Assembly (NCBI RefSeq): GCF_044386045.1 | Contig: NZ_JBISCD010000040.1 | Location: 558,001-622,000 of the forward strand | From: Thalassobellus sediminis | Lineage (GTDB): Bacteria; Bacteroidota; Bacteroidia; Flavobacteriales; Flavobacteriaceae | Length of the DNA: 64,000 bases | Direction: 5' to 3' | Shown: positions 18,240-27,550 of the stretch, in pieces | How positions within the stretch are numbered: the first letter of the stretch is position 1 | How the letters are laid out: each line of letters opens with the position of its first letter | Made by a program: the position numbers and the translations under genes | Notes under the pieces: model-generated | What the model saw: the letters and a program-made list of their open reading frames with translations, nothing else | Databases searched by the model: none | What the model was told of the DNA's origin: nothing

Positions 18240-19148
18240 CTATTTTCTAACATAGGTTTTTAACATACTATGATCAGATTCAGTAGTATAAAATTTTTCG
18301 GTTTTTAGAACTTTTAAATCTTTTGAAACCCATATATGATCTAAAGAAAGCAAAGGAATATTGTTAAACCAAGTTTCTCTAAAACCATTCCCTTTTTCGT
18401 TAAATGCTTGATTAAAATCTTTTTTAAGTTTTTTTAAATAAATAGATTCATAAGGCGTATTAAAATCTCCTAAAACAATGGTTTTCTTATTTTTATTAAT
18501 ACTCTTATTTACAAATGCTAACCCCCATTTTCTTGGAACATCAAAGCTTCCTGTAACATCAACGGCATAAAAATTAACACCCGATGTTTTAAAATTTATA
18601 ACTGTTGTGCTAAACTTAGATTTATTTTCACTCTCAATAACTATTGGTGTTTTTGAAAAAATGAATATCTCTCTGTCTGATTTATAAAAATAATAATTAG
18701 GATATTTTTGTTTAAATGCTTCACTATCACTTTTTTTAGATTCTACTAAAACCATTACATCAGGCAAATGTCCATTTTTATTAAATGCCATTTGAAAATC
18801 GTTATCTCTAGAAGCGTTCCAAAAAACTATTTCTAAGTCTGTTTCTTTAATATCATCTGGAATATGTAATTTAAAACTTTTACTTAACCATACCAATAAT
18901 AATATTGAAGCCAGTATTAAATTATAACGTCTCCACTTTTTAGTTAGAACAATGGAAATAAATAAAACTATAACAATAATAACAGGTAAAGGAAGTGCAT
19001 AAAAAATTACAGAAGACAAAAAAGTGCGCTCCTTTATAATAAAATGTACAGATAATAATGCTACAATAGATACAACATTAATAAACTGTAAAACAAACCT
19101 AATAAGTTTAATTATTATCTTAAAGACTTTTCTTTTGCTGCCCACCAC
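18240..19148 (-). CDS. Membrane-anchored endonuclease/exonuclease/phosphatase family protein
   Basis: 302 residues. Three membrane helices in the first about 90 residues, then an EEP domain: IVFWNASRD (near 105), LVESKKSD, VLGDFNTPYES (near 227) and SLDHIWVSKDL plus SDHSM at the C-terminus. These are the metal and His/Asp sites of the DNase I-like fold. No clear substrate. The best in-frame start is GTG at 19148, which overlaps the preceding gene by 34 nt; no ATG stands before the first helix. Convergent with pbpC (2-nt gap). Confidence 0.85.
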   Translation of the reverse strand: MVGSKRKVFKIIIKLIRFVLQFINVVSIVALLSVHFIIKERTFLSSVIFYALPLPVIIVIVLFISIVLTKKWRRYNLILASILLLVWLSKSFKLHIPDDIKETDLEIVFWNASRDNDFQMAFNKNGHLPDVMVLVESKKSDSEAFKQKYPNYYFYKSDREIFIFSKTPIVIESENKSKFSTTVINFKTSGVNFYAVDVTGSFDVPRKWGLAFVNKSINKNKKTIVLGDFNTPYESIYLKKLKKDFNQAFNEKGNGFRETWFNNIPLLSLDHIWVSKDLKVLKTEKFYTTESDHSMLKTYVRK

Positions 19149-19660
19149 GGATGTATTTCAATTTCTAAACGCCCTGCTTTAACCATAGGATCTGCATTTG
19201 CTAAACTATCAGCCATTTTAAGTGTTGGTACGTTATAAATGGTAACCCCTCTAATATTTCCATCATCACCAAAAGGGCCAGAAATATCGGCATAACCTAA
19301 ATCATACATTTTCTTTAAATGTGCTAAATGCCCTTTTTGTAATTCTTCAGCTTCCTCTTCATTTTGACCGCGAATAAGTCCCTTTTTCAAAAACACCATA
19401 AAATATTGTTGCATTAAAAGAGTATCTTGAGTTTTCTCATCAACATAATCAAATGTTTTAAACCCTTTTGCTGTTAATGCTTTTTTCTTGTCCTTTATAG
19501 ATAACTTAGTAGATTCTGTTGTAATATCTGTCAATGAATCTATTACTTTTTCCAGTTTTTCTATTGCTACGTCTTTAGCGTCTATTATAGGTTCTTTAAC
19601 CTCTTCTTTACAAGAACAAAAGAAAACTAAAAGTGCTATTGTTAAAATAAAATTTTTCAT
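19115..19660 (-). CDS. Lipoprotein with YCII-related domain
   Basis: 181 residues from the ATG at 19660, which starts a lipoprotein signal (MKNFILTIALLVFFCSCKEE). An open frame extends 10 codons more but would put charged residues before the signal, so it is rejected. From about residue 80 the sequence YFMVFLKKG, HLAHLKKMYDLGYADISGPFGDDG and ADSLANADPMVKAGRLEIEIHPWW follows the YCII (YciI-like) alpha-beta barrel. Function unknown; YCII proteins are possible hydrolases. It lies between CYTH and EEP genes on one strand and overlaps the latter. Confidence 0.82.
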   Translation of the reverse strand: MKNFILTIALLVFFCSCKEEVKEPIIDAKDVAIEKLEKVIDSLTDITTESTKLSIKDKKKALTAKGFKTFDYVDEKTQDTLLMQQYFMVFLKKGLIRGQNEEEAEELQKGHLAHLKKMYDLGYADISGPFGDDGNIRGVTIYNVPTLKMADSLANADPMVKAGRLEIEIHPWWAAKEKSLR

Positions 19661-19680
19661 GTGCCTATAGTATTTGTTTT

Positions 19681-20151
19681 TTATCTCCATGTATTATAAG
19701 GATGCTTACTTAAATATGAATTATAATATTTTATATCGCCTGTAACCTCTTCACCTAACCAACTAGGTTTTTCATACGTTTCATTTTCATTATTTAATTC
19801 AACTTCAGCCATTACTAAACCGTCATTATCTCCAAAAAAATCATCTACTTCAAAAATATGCTTTCCAACTTTTATCTCATAACGAATTTTATCAATAACA
19901 CCAGATTCACAAAGTTTCAATAAAGCTTCTATCTCTAAACTATCAACTTCTTTTTCCCATTCAAAACGAGATAAGCCATTACTAGACGATTGCCCTTTAA
20001 CAGTTATAAAACCTTTATCCCCTTTTAATCTAACACGAACCGTTCTTTCTTTATGAGAGTTTAAATACCCTTGAACAATTCTCGTTTTTTTAAAAGCTTG
20101 TTCTTTATAAATATCTGATTTTACTAAAAACTTTCGTTCTATTTCTATCAT
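19681..20151 (-). CDS. CYTH domain protein (triphosphate tunnel metalloenzyme)
   Basis: 156 residues from the ATG at 20151. MIEIERKFLV is the ExExK signature that opens the tunnel fold; an open frame 20 codons upstream is rejected because the signature stands at the N-terminus in the family and the extra part overlaps a palindromic repeat. Charged strands (TVRVRLKGDKGFITVKG, HIFEVDDFFGDNDGLVMAEVEL) line the tunnel, and the fold ends with KYYNSYLSKHPY. Members cleave inorganic triphosphate or similar compounds with Mg or Mn. First gene of a three-gene minus-strand set. Confidence 0.88.
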   Translation of the reverse strand: MIEIERKFLVKSDIYKEQAFKKTRIVQGYLNSHKERTVRVRLKGDKGFITVKGQSSSNGLSRFEWEKEVDSLEIEALLKLCESGVIDKIRYEIKVGKHIFEVDDFFGDNDGLVMAEVELNNENETYEKPSWLGEEVTGDIKYYNSYLSKHPYNTWR

Positions 20152-20197
20152 AATTATGAGTCCAAAAACTGGGTTTTCATTAATTTTATTAATTGAG

Positions 20198-20217
20198 ATT
20201 CTTGCCTTCACAAGAAT
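20198..20217. repeat. Palindromic element, ATTCTTG-CCTTCA-CAAGAAT
   Basis: 7-bp stem with CTTC in the loop between the divergent CYTH and dinB genes, ending 15 nt before the dinB start. Same layout as the elements at 6139-6158 and 30659-30678, with compensatory stem changes. Confidence 0.6.
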
Positions 20218-20232
20218 GCCTAAATTTACACT

Positions 20233-21330
20233 ATGTTAAACGATTTACCAATTAGAAAAATTATTCATGTAGATATGGATGCCTTTTATGCATCTGTAGA
20301 ACAAATGGATGATCCTACTTTAAAAGGGAAACCTATTGCTGTGGGCGGTGGTGGTAAACGCGGTGTAATAAGTGCTGCTAGCTACGAGGCTAGAAAATTT
20401 GGAGTAAAAAGCGCTATGTCTGGAAATTTAGCGATTAAATTATGTCCTGAGCTTATTTTTGTAAAAACTCATTTTGATAGATATACCGAAATCTCTAAAA
20501 AAATACGCAACATATTTTATGACTATACCGATTTAGTAGAACCTCTTTCGCTAGACGAAGCTTATTTAGATGTTACCGAAAACAAAAAAGGAAACCCAAG
20601 CGCTTCTTTAATTGCTGAGGAAATTAGAGAACGTATTTTTAATGAGGTTGGATTAACAGCTTCGGCTGGTATTTCTATAAATAAATTTATAGCCAAAGTA
20701 GCCAGTGATTACAATAAACCCAACGGGCAAAAAGTAGTAAACCCTGAAGAAGTGATTCCATTTTTAGAACAGCTAGACATCAGAAAATTTTATGGTGTTG
20801 GAAAAGTAACTGCAGAAAAAATGTATCAAAAAGGCATTTTTACGGGCTTAGATTTAAAACAAAAATCTATAGAATGGCTAGACGAAAACTTTGGTAAATC
20901 TGGACGTTATTATTACTACGTTGTTAGAGGTATTCATAATAGTGAGGTAAAACCAAATAGAATTAGAAAAAGTTTAGCTGCAGAACGTACATTTAGTGAA
21001 AATTTATCAAGCGAAGTATTTATGCTTGAGAAACTAAAACACATTGCTAATGAAGTTTCTAGGCGCTTAACAAAAAGTAAAGTTGCTGGAAAAACAGTCA
21101 CTTTAAAAATAAAATACAGTGATTTCACTTTGCAAACCAGAAGTAAAACATTGCCCTATTATATAAGTGATAAAGATATTATTCTAGAAACTGCTAAAGA
21201 CTTATTGTATCAAGAAAAATTGAATAATTCAGTTCGTTTATTAGGTATTTCTTTGTCTAACTTGAATACAGAAACTAAGAAAAAAGTAGAACAAAAAAGT
21301 GTGAGTGTACAATTAAAGTTTCAATTTTAA
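20233..21330 (+). CDS. dinB: DNA polymerase IV (Y-family)
   Basis: 365 residues. HVDMDAFYASVEQ (palm, first metal-binding Asp) and SLDEAYLDVTE (catalytic Asp-Glu) are intact; the helix-hairpin-helix region (KFYGVGKVTAEKMYQKG) and the little-finger domain follow. The extreme C-terminus carries no obvious canonical sliding-clamp binding motif, though VQLKFQF at the end may serve as one. This polymerase copies past lesions and is error-prone. Monocistronic, with a normal length for flavobacteria. Confidence 0.95.
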   Translation: MLNDLPIRKIIHVDMDAFYASVEQMDDPTLKGKPIAVGGGGKRGVISAASYEARKFGVKSAMSGNLAIKLCPELIFVKTHFDRYTEISKKIRNIFYDYTDLVEPLSLDEAYLDVTENKKGNPSASLIAEEIRERIFNEVGLTASAGISINKFIAKVASDYNKPNGQKVVNPEEVIPFLEQLDIRKFYGVGKVTAEKMYQKGIFTGLDLKQKSIEWLDENFGKSGRYYYYVVRGIHNSEVKPNRIRKSLAAERTFSENLSSEVFMLEKLKHIANEVSRRLTKSKVAGKTVTLKIKYSDFTLQTRSKTLPYYISDKDIILETAKDLLYQEKLNNSVRLLGISLSNLNTETKKKVEQKSVSVQLKFQF

Positions 21331-21436
21331 TTATAACCATTTTTTTTAATAATGAAACCAAGTTAACTATTTCAAGCTTAAATTAGTTGCTTTTCATTAA
21401 AATTATGCTTCCATACTGTTATAATATAACAATGAG

Positions 21437-21461
21437 GTTATTTAGAATTATTCAAAATAAC
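21437..21461. promoter_or_regulatory. Fur-like palindrome upstream of the TonB-dependent receptor
   Basis: Two 12-nt arms, GTTATTTAGAAT and ATTCAAAATAAC, are separated by one T. The arms are inverted repeats except for one position. The inner 9-1-9 layout (ATTTAGAAT-T-ATTCAAAAT) is the spacing of Fur boxes. It lies about 125 nt before the likely -7 box, so it is not placed over that promoter. Call rests on shape and on the likely iron role of the downstream gene. Confidence 0.4.
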
Positions 21462-21561
21462 TTCTGGTTTTTAATAAATCATTAATTATACCAATCATAT
21501 TTTTACAAAAAACAACAATATATTGACATAAAATAAATTATCATTAAATCGTTTATTTTTA

Positions 21562-21592
21562 TTTGGACTGAATATAAATAAGGTTAATTTTG
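21562..21592 (+). promoter_or_regulatory. Promoter of the TonB receptor, enclosed by an inverted repeat
   Basis: TTTG (21562-21565), 19-nt spacer, TAATTTTG (21585-21592): full match to the Bacteroidota promoter. ATAAGGTTA (21578-21586) and TAACCTTAT (21603-21611) form a perfect 9-bp inverted repeat around the -7 box and the expected transcription start. Confidence 0.7.
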
Positions 21593-21616
21593 ACAAAAAA
21601 AATAACCTTATAAATT

Positions 21617-24031
21617 TTGATAAAACCTTTTTATTTAATCGCACTTTTTTTTATTAATATTTCAGCTATAGCGCAAAGTGGAAATATTACAGGCTATATA
21701 ATGTTTGATAATAATAAGTCAGCAATAGGGACATCAATAGTTTTAGAAAATTCTAATTTCAAAAAAGAAACATCAGCAGGTATAAACGGAGAATTTATTT
21801 TTAACAATATACCATACGGTAAATACACCCTTAAAATTCATTCGCTTAATGCTAAAAGTGTAACAAAAAAAATTCTATTAAACACTAAAAACAAATCGAT
21901 TAATAGTGTTTTAGAATTAACCGAATATCAGGATTTACAAGAAGTTTTAGTAAAAAGCAAAACGGAAAAACGCAAAATTGAAGACAAAGGCTTTGCAGCA
22001 AATGTAATTGAAACGAAAGAAGCAAGTGTTAGAAATATTCAAACAAACGAATTGCTAAATGCGACAGTTGGCGTTAAATTAAGACAAAACGGTGGTTTGG
22101 GTTCACAGGTACAATATAGTCTAAATGGGCTTTCAGGTAGTGCTGTTCGCATTTTTATTGATGGAATACCAATATCTATCTACGGGTCTTCTTTTAGTTT
22201 AAATAGTATTCCTCCATCTATTATAAAAAGAATTGAAGTCTATAAAGGGGTTGTACCAGGTCATTTAGCTGATGATGCATTAGGTGGTGCCATAAATATT
22301 GTACTTCATAATTCTACAAAAACAAATTTGAATGCTTCTGTGTCTTATGGGTCGTTTAACACATTACAAACCAACTTTAACGGCTTATATCGTTTTGAAA
22401 AAACTGGTTTTACTGTTAAAGGTTCTGCCTTTCATAATTATTCTAACAATGACTATAAAATTTGGGGAGGCCAAGTTAAAGTTACAGGTTTAGGAGGCGT
22501 ACAAACCCCAATAACTGCAAGAAGGTTTAATGATGCCTACAAATCTACTGGAGGAATGGTGCAAATTGGATTTACTGATGTAAAATGGGCTGACCAATTT
22601 TTAATTGGTGTTACCGGTTCTAATGATTATAAAGAGATTCAACATGGAGCTTTTATTACGATTATGCCTTATAAGGATCGATTCATGAAATCAGATGCGA
22701 TACTTGCAAATTTAACTTACCAAAAGAAAGATTTATTTACCAAAGGTTTAGATGTAAACATACATGGCCTATATGGAAAAAGAAATCGTGAAGTTAGTGA
22801 TACTTTGCCTTGGGCTTATGGTTGGAATGGAGAAAGAGCAATAGATTTTCAAGGTAACGAATATCAATACCCATGGGGCTCTCAACAAGAAAAAACAGAA
22901 TATGGCCCTATTTATAATTATATAAATAGAAATGTAGCATCTGTAAGATCTGGAATATCTTATGCTTTAAACAGGTCTCATAAAGTTTTATTCAATCATG
23001 TATTTAGTAGTATTGATAGAGAAGATAGTGATGAATTTGCTTCTGCAACAGAAAACACATTTACAGGGTCTAGAAACTTAGATAAAAACATCTATTCTTT
23101 AACCTATGAATTAAATGCTTTAGAAAATAAACTAAAAGCAAGTTTGTTTGGTAAACACTACCAACAAAAAACAGTTAGTATAGATCCTGAAATCCAAAGT
23201 GATAACGAAGGAAATAATATAATAGTAGATGAGATTGTAAGTAGTAATAAAAAATATAATGGCTACGGGTTTGCAACTTCGTATGCTATTATTCCAGAAA
23301 TTACACTATTAGCTTCGGCTGAAAAAGCCATTCGTTTGCCAAACGAAACTGAAGTTTTTGGTAATGATGGTGACAATGTTGTAGCTAATCCAAGCATAAC
23401 ACCAGAACAAAGTAATAATTATAATTTAGGGTTTCGATTTGGAGCATTTCACTTTAAAAAGCATAAAATTACTATAGCAACAAATCTTTTTACTAGAAAT
23501 ATAAAAGACAGAATAGGTTTGCCTATTGAAAGAACTCCAGACGAAGATCTTATTCTTTATGAAAATCAAGGAAATGGAACTTCTAGAGGAATAGAAGCTC
23601 AATTAGAATATAGTTATAATAACAACTTAGCATTCAATTTTAATATTACGCGTTTAAATTTAAAAGTTATAAATCGTGGTATAGAAATAGACGTGCCTAA
23701 TACCCCTTTCTTTACTATGAATGGAGGTTTACGCTATTCTATAAAAAACGCCATTCAAAAAAAATCTCGCTTAAATTTATTTTACACGCTTTATTTTACA
23801 GATACATTTTCATACTTACCTCCTCAAGGGAACAATACATCAGGGAACGAATTTTTTGAAGTTCCACAACAAATCGCTCAAGATTTTGGACTTACCTATA
23901 ACTTTCCTAACAATAAATTAATTATGAGCTTCGATATTAAAAATATATTCGATGAACCCTTATACGACAATTTAAGAGTACAAAAACCAGGACAAGCATT
24001 CTATCTAAAATTAAATTATAAAATTAAATAA
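21617..24031 (+). CDS. TonB-dependent receptor, probable siderophore or heme type
   Basis: 804 residues. A signal peptide ends in ISAIAQS, then a carboxypeptidase-like domain (about 24-100), a plug with RIFIDGIPISIYG and GALNIVL-like DDALGGAINIVLHN near 220, and a 22-strand barrel ending in YLKLNYKIK. The start is TTG at 21617; no ATG lies near, and the signal peptide begins there. The next gene is a DUF4374 lipoprotein, a partner often seen with siderophore receptors; this and the Fur-like site suggest iron. It may serve another ligand. Outer-membrane located. Confidence 0.9.
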   Translation: MIKPFYLIALFFINISAIAQSGNITGYIMFDNNKSAIGTSIVLENSNFKKETSAGINGEFIFNNIPYGKYTLKIHSLNAKSVTKKILLNTKNKSINSVLELTEYQDLQEVLVKSKTEKRKIEDKGFAANVIETKEASVRNIQTNELLNATVGVKLRQNGGLGSQVQYSLNGLSGSAVRIFIDGIPISIYGSSFSLNSIPPSIIKRIEVYKGVVPGHLADDALGGAINIVLHNSTKTNLNASVSYGSFNTLQTNFNGLYRFEKTGFTVKGSAFHNYSNNDYKIWGGQVKVTGLGGVQTPITARRFNDAYKSTGGMVQIGFTDVKWADQFLIGVTGSNDYKEIQHGAFITIMPYKDRFMKSDAILANLTYQKKDLFTKGLDVNIHGLYGKRNREVSDTLPWAYGWNGERAIDFQGNEYQYPWGSQQEKTEYGPIYNYINRNVASVRSGISYALNRSHKVLFNHVFSSIDREDSDEFASATENTFTGSRNLDKNIYSLTYELNALENKLKASLFGKHYQQKTVSIDPEIQSDNEGNNIIVDEIVSSNKKYNGYGFATSYAIIPEITLLASAEKAIRLPNETEVFGNDGDNVVANPSITPEQSNNYNLGFRFGAFHFKKHKITIATNLFTRNIKDRIGLPIERTPDEDLILYENQGNGTSRGIEAQLEYSYNNNLAFNFNITRLNLKVINRGIEIDVPNTPFFTMNGGLRYSIKNAIQKKSRLNLFYTLYFTDTFSYLPPQGNNTSGNEFFEVPQQIAQDFGLTYNFPNNKLIMSFDIKNIFDEPLYDNLRVQKPGQAFYLKLNYKIK

Positions 24032-24050
24032 CTATTAAAATTAAAACAAT

Positions 24051-25409
24051 ATGAAACGAACATTTCTAAATATCAAAGCATTTGCGAGCATATTACTATT
24101 AACAGGACTAATTTCTTCTTGTAGTAGCGATGATAATACACCAGACCCAGAACCGCTTGTTGAAGATGATAGATGGATAACTATTGCCGCAGCTCAGATG
24201 GGAGAGAACCCAGGTGATGGTAATGGTGGTACTTTAATTTATAGTATTAGTAGCGAAGATGCTAAAGACCCAACAATGTCAATTCAACCTTTTGATAATG
24301 GTTTTATAGTGCCATCAAATAGAACAGCTCGTTTACAGGCCTCTGAAGATGGTAATACTATTTTTAATATTAGCTATGCTGGAGATACTGGAGGAAACTA
24401 TACTAAATATACTGTAAATGGTGGTCAAAATTTTACTCCTACAGGGTCTGAAGTTAGTATTGCGCCTTACGTAGGTTCTGCTCCAAGATGGATAAAATTA
24501 TTCGATGGAGATAAAACAGGAGCTGCTGTTTATGTTTCAACCGAACATCAATTCGACGATAATGGTACGCCAGATGATGATACAGACGACAGTTATACAC
24601 GTACTGAAGCTACTATGGGTATTGTAACGTTAGATTTAGAAAATTCTTTAATCAAAAATTTTCAAGAGTCAAGTATTCCTTTAACACCAGAGGAAGAAGC
24701 TAACGGTTATTATATCTCTAGAATAGACATGCCTACATTAAACGCTGCTGGGAATAAATTATATATTGGAGCCCGCTTGAGTAAGGTTGACCCTGCAACA
24801 GCAGAAACAGATAGAAACGGAGCTATTTTAGGTTCTAAAACTATAGTTTTAGATTATCCGTCTTTATTAAACCCAACTGTAATTTCTTCCACTATAGGTC
24901 ACGGAAACACTAATGGTTACCGTAGTATTAATTCTTTCGAATACAACGGAAGTGTTTATCAAGCCAATCAAGGCGATCTAGAAGGGTCTCACATTTTAAA
25001 AATTGGAGCAAATAATGAATATGATAATACATACGATTTTAATTTAGATGATGCTTTAGGTGTTGAAGAGGCTTATATTCTTGCTTGGAGACCTGCTGCA
25101 AACGGAAAAGCAGTATTAGCCTACCGTCATGCAGGCTCTGAAGAAGGCCTAGCAGGAGCACAAGGCTTCTTTGCTTTAGTAGATTTAAATGCAAAAACGG
25201 CTACTAAAATTGATGCCATTCCTTATGATCCAGATTTCTACTTATTTCAATATCAAGGCTTCGCCGTTAATGAAACTGAAATATATGTAACTCAAGCTCC
25301 GGTTGGACAAAATGGAAATATTTACGTTATCGACACAGAAACAGGAGAGGTTACTAAAGGTGCTCAATTAATTAACAAAGCAGGAAGTCACTTCATAGGA
25401 GCTTTCTAA
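24051..25409 (+). CDS. DUF4374 domain lipoprotein
   Basis: 452 residues. Lipoprotein signal ends in GLISSCSSDD. The mature protein, from WITIAAAQMGENPGDGNGGTLIYSIS on, has the repeated beta-strand pattern of DUF4374 (propeller-like). It follows the TonB receptor by 19 nt on the same strand, so the two form one operon, ended by a strong terminator. The PepSY-type membrane protein that often completes such sets is absent here. Likely extracellular or outer-leaflet partner in ligand capture; this is inference from context. Confidence 0.85.
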   Translation: MKRTFLNIKAFASILLLTGLISSCSSDDNTPDPEPLVEDDRWITIAAAQMGENPGDGNGGTLIYSISSEDAKDPTMSIQPFDNGFIVPSNRTARLQASEDGNTIFNISYAGDTGGNYTKYTVNGGQNFTPTGSEVSIAPYVGSAPRWIKLFDGDKTGAAVYVSTEHQFDDNGTPDDDTDDSYTRTEATMGIVTLDLENSLIKNFQESSIPLTPEEEANGYYISRIDMPTLNAAGNKLYIGARLSKVDPATAETDRNGAILGSKTIVLDYPSLLNPTVISSTIGHGNTNGYRSINSFEYNGSVYQANQGDLEGSHILKIGANNEYDNTYDFNLDDALGVEEAYILAWRPAANGKAVLAYRHAGSEEGLAGAQGFFALVDLNAKTATKIDAIPYDPDFYLFQYQGFAVNETEIYVTQAPVGQNGNIYVIDTETGEVTKGAQLINKAGSHFIGAF

Positions 25410-25440
25410 AAGCGAAAAACTAAAAATATATCATTCAATA

Positions 25441-25480
25441 AAAAAACTCCAATAGATGAAATCATCTATTGGAGTTTTTT
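25441..25480. terminator. Bidirectional intrinsic terminator
   Basis: 19-bp arms (AAAAAACTCCAATAGATGA with its complement at 25462-25480) flank a 2-nt loop. Both strands end in T runs. It serves the DUF4374 gene and the convergent pyk gene. Confidence 0.92.
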
Positions 25481-25502
25481 TATTGAATATAAGTCCCTTT
25501 TA

Positions 25503-26945
25503 CTAAAAACTACAATTTGTAATTTCTGTAACTCTTAATGTATTTACCATTCCTTTTTCTTGAATAGGCATTGCTGCCAAACTAATTAACATATCGCCTA
25601 CATCTAAATAGCCTTTTTTACAAGCTATAGCATTTACATCTTCAATAGTTTCATCTGTACTTACAAACTTATCATAATAAAATGCACGAACGCCCCAAAG
25701 TAAACTTAAGCGTGTTAAAATGCGCTTATTTGAAGTAAATACTAAAATATGACATGATGGTCTCCAAGCTGAAATTTGAAATGCTGTATATCCACTATTT
25801 GTTAATGTTGAAATAGCTTTTGCATTAATTTCATTTGCCATATTAGCAGCATGATAACAAATAGATTTTGTTATATAACGATTCGTACGAATATGTGGTG
25901 GTAGTTGTGGGACCTGTATAAGTTTAGAATCTTCAACACTTTTCAAGATATTTGACATTTGTCTAATTACTTGAACAGGATATTTACCAACAGATGTTTC
26001 TCCTGAAAGCATCACAGCATCAGCACCATCCATAACCGAGTTTGCAACGTCATTTACTTCTGCTCTTGTTGGTGTTAAACTATCAATCATAGTCTCCATC
26101 ATTTGGGTAGCTATGATTACTGGGATTCTAGCCTTTTTAGCTCGTAATACTAATTGCTTTTGAATTAGTGGTACTTCTTCAGCTGGAACTTCAACACCTA
26201 AATCACCACGTGCTACCATTAAACCGTCACAATGTGTCACAATTTTATCAATATTCTCTACAGCTTCTGGTTTTTCAATCTTAGCTATAATAGGAATTTT
26301 ATGTTCACTATGTTTATTAATTAAATCGCGTAATTGCATTAAATCCTCTGCATGACGCACAAATGATAGTGCAATCCAATCTACTTCTTGACTTATAGCA
26401 AAAATAGCATCTTCAATATCTTTTTCTGTAAGAGCTGGTTGCGATATATTTGTGTTTGGTAAATTAACTCCTTTCTTAGATTTTAAAGGTCCACCTTGTA
26501 CAACACGTGCAACTACTTCGTCTTTCTTATTTGTAGAAACAACTTCAAACATTAATTTTCCGTCATCTAAAAGAATTCGTTCTCCTGGTTTTGCGTCTTG
26601 TGGAAACCTTTCATAAGTCATGTAAACACGTTCTTTTGTGCCTACAAATCGCTCTCCTGTTGCAAAAACTATTTCATCTCCAGGGTTTACAAAAACATCT
26701 TCTTTCATAACTCCTACACGAAGTTTTGGCCCTTGTAAATCTGCTAAAATAGCTGCATTAAAACCAAACTCATCGTTTAATTCTCTAATCATTTTTATAC
26801 GCTCTGCAACATCTGCATAATCAGCATGAGAAAAATTAATTCTAAACACGTTAGCACCTTCTTCAAGCATTCCTTTTAAAACTTCTTTTGTGCTTGTAGC
26901 TGGACCTAAGGTTGCTACTATTTTTGTTTTCTTTTGTATCTGCAT
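25503..26945 (-). CDS. pyk: Pyruvate kinase
   Basis: 480 residues. Opens with the phosphate-binding TKIVATLGPATSTKEV; FRINFSHA, MVARGDLGVEVP and MMETMI carry metal, phosphoenolpyruvate and catalytic residues. KIEKPEA holds the catalytic Lys and Glu. It makes ATP and pyruvate in the last step of glycolysis. The C-terminal regulatory domain is complete. The ATG shares one base with the stop of the IPExxxVDY gene (TAATG), so the two are translationally coupled, as is usual in flavobacteria. Confidence 0.97.
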   Translation of the reverse strand: MQIQKKTKIVATLGPATSTKEVLKGMLEEGANVFRINFSHADYADVAERIKMIRELNDEFGFNAAILADLQGPKLRVGVMKEDVFVNPGDEIVFATGERFVGTKERVYMTYERFPQDAKPGERILLDDGKLMFEVVSTNKKDEVVARVVQGGPLKSKKGVNLPNTNISQPALTEKDIEDAIFAISQEVDWIALSFVRHAEDLMQLRDLINKHSEHKIPIIAKIEKPEAVENIDKIVTHCDGLMVARGDLGVEVPAEEVPLIQKQLVLRAKKARIPVIIATQMMETMIDSLTPTRAEVNDVANSVMDGADAVMLSGETSVGKYPVQVIRQMSNILKSVEDSKLIQVPQLPPHIRTNRYITKSICYHAANMANEINAKAISTLTNSGYTAFQISAWRPSCHILVFTSNKRILTRLSLLWGVRAFYYDKFVSTDETIEDVNAIACKKGYLDVGDMLISLAAMPIQEKGMVNTLRVTEITNCSF

Positions 26946-27430
26946 TAGCTAAAAATTAAATTGTCTTTAGATTTTAATTGACTACTATCAATACTATAAG
27001 CTGTTGCAATTTGAGGTATTTTTAATATATTATCTAAAATATATTTTTCTTTACTTAAATTGAACTCGTTGTTTATTTTTAAAAAATAATTAACACGTTT
27101 ATATTCTGGTATTAAATGAGTCGTTTTTGTTATTTTTTCTTGGTCATCAAATAATGATTCATAATTTATTTGCTGGAAACTTTCTATTTTACAAACATTA
27201 GAAACCAAATTCCAAGTTGTTAATTGCTTATTGTCTTCCCATTCAAAAATTGAATATGTTGATGTTCCTTTATCATAATCTAAATCTGATGGTTTTCTTA
27301 TTAAAGTTATCCCTAAATGTTTATTAAGAAGATACGCTAAACGGTAATCTTCAAGAGAACAATGTATAGCGATTAAAGTATATGTAACTTCATCAAAAAC
27401 ATCCCCAAGAACAAGCTTATGAATAGCCAT
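26945..27430 (-). CDS. IPExxxVDY family protein
   Basis: 161 residues. Contains IPEYKRVNYFL (about 115-125), the motif that names the family (IPExxxVDY or VNY). No enzyme motif is known. Members lie next to pyk in many Bacteroidota, as here, but function is unknown. A -7 box TATATTTG (27457-27450, minus strand) lies 20 nt upstream, so it is the first gene of the pair. Start ATG at 27430 matches the usual MAIHKLVLGD opening. Confidence 0.85.
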   Translation of the reverse strand: MAIHKLVLGDVFDEVTYTLIAIHCSLEDYRLAYLLNKHLGITLIRKPSDLDYDKGTSTYSIFEWEDNKQLTTWNLVSNVCKIESFQQINYESLFDDQEKITKTTHLIPEYKRVNYFLKINNEFNLSKEKYILDNILKIPQIATAYSIDSSQLKSKDNLIFS

Positions 27431-27449
27431 AAATTTTTAATTAAACGAA

Positions 27450-27457
27450 CAAATATA
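27450..27457 (-). promoter_or_regulatory. Promoter -7 box of IPExxxVDY-pyk operon
   Basis: TATATTTG on the minus strand, full match to TAnnTTTG, 20 nt before the ATG. No clear -33 element was seen. Confidence 0.5.
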
Positions 27458-27550
27458 ATATATAAAAGTTTGAAGAATGATATATTTTACTCAATCTTAA
27501 TGATAAAGATAACTAAAACGTTATAGTAAATTGTTTTTAAAGAAATTTCT

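Noticed and set aside
20152..20211. Longer start for the CYTH gene
   Set aside because: The ExExK signature stands at the N-terminus in the family and the extra part runs into a palindromic repeat.
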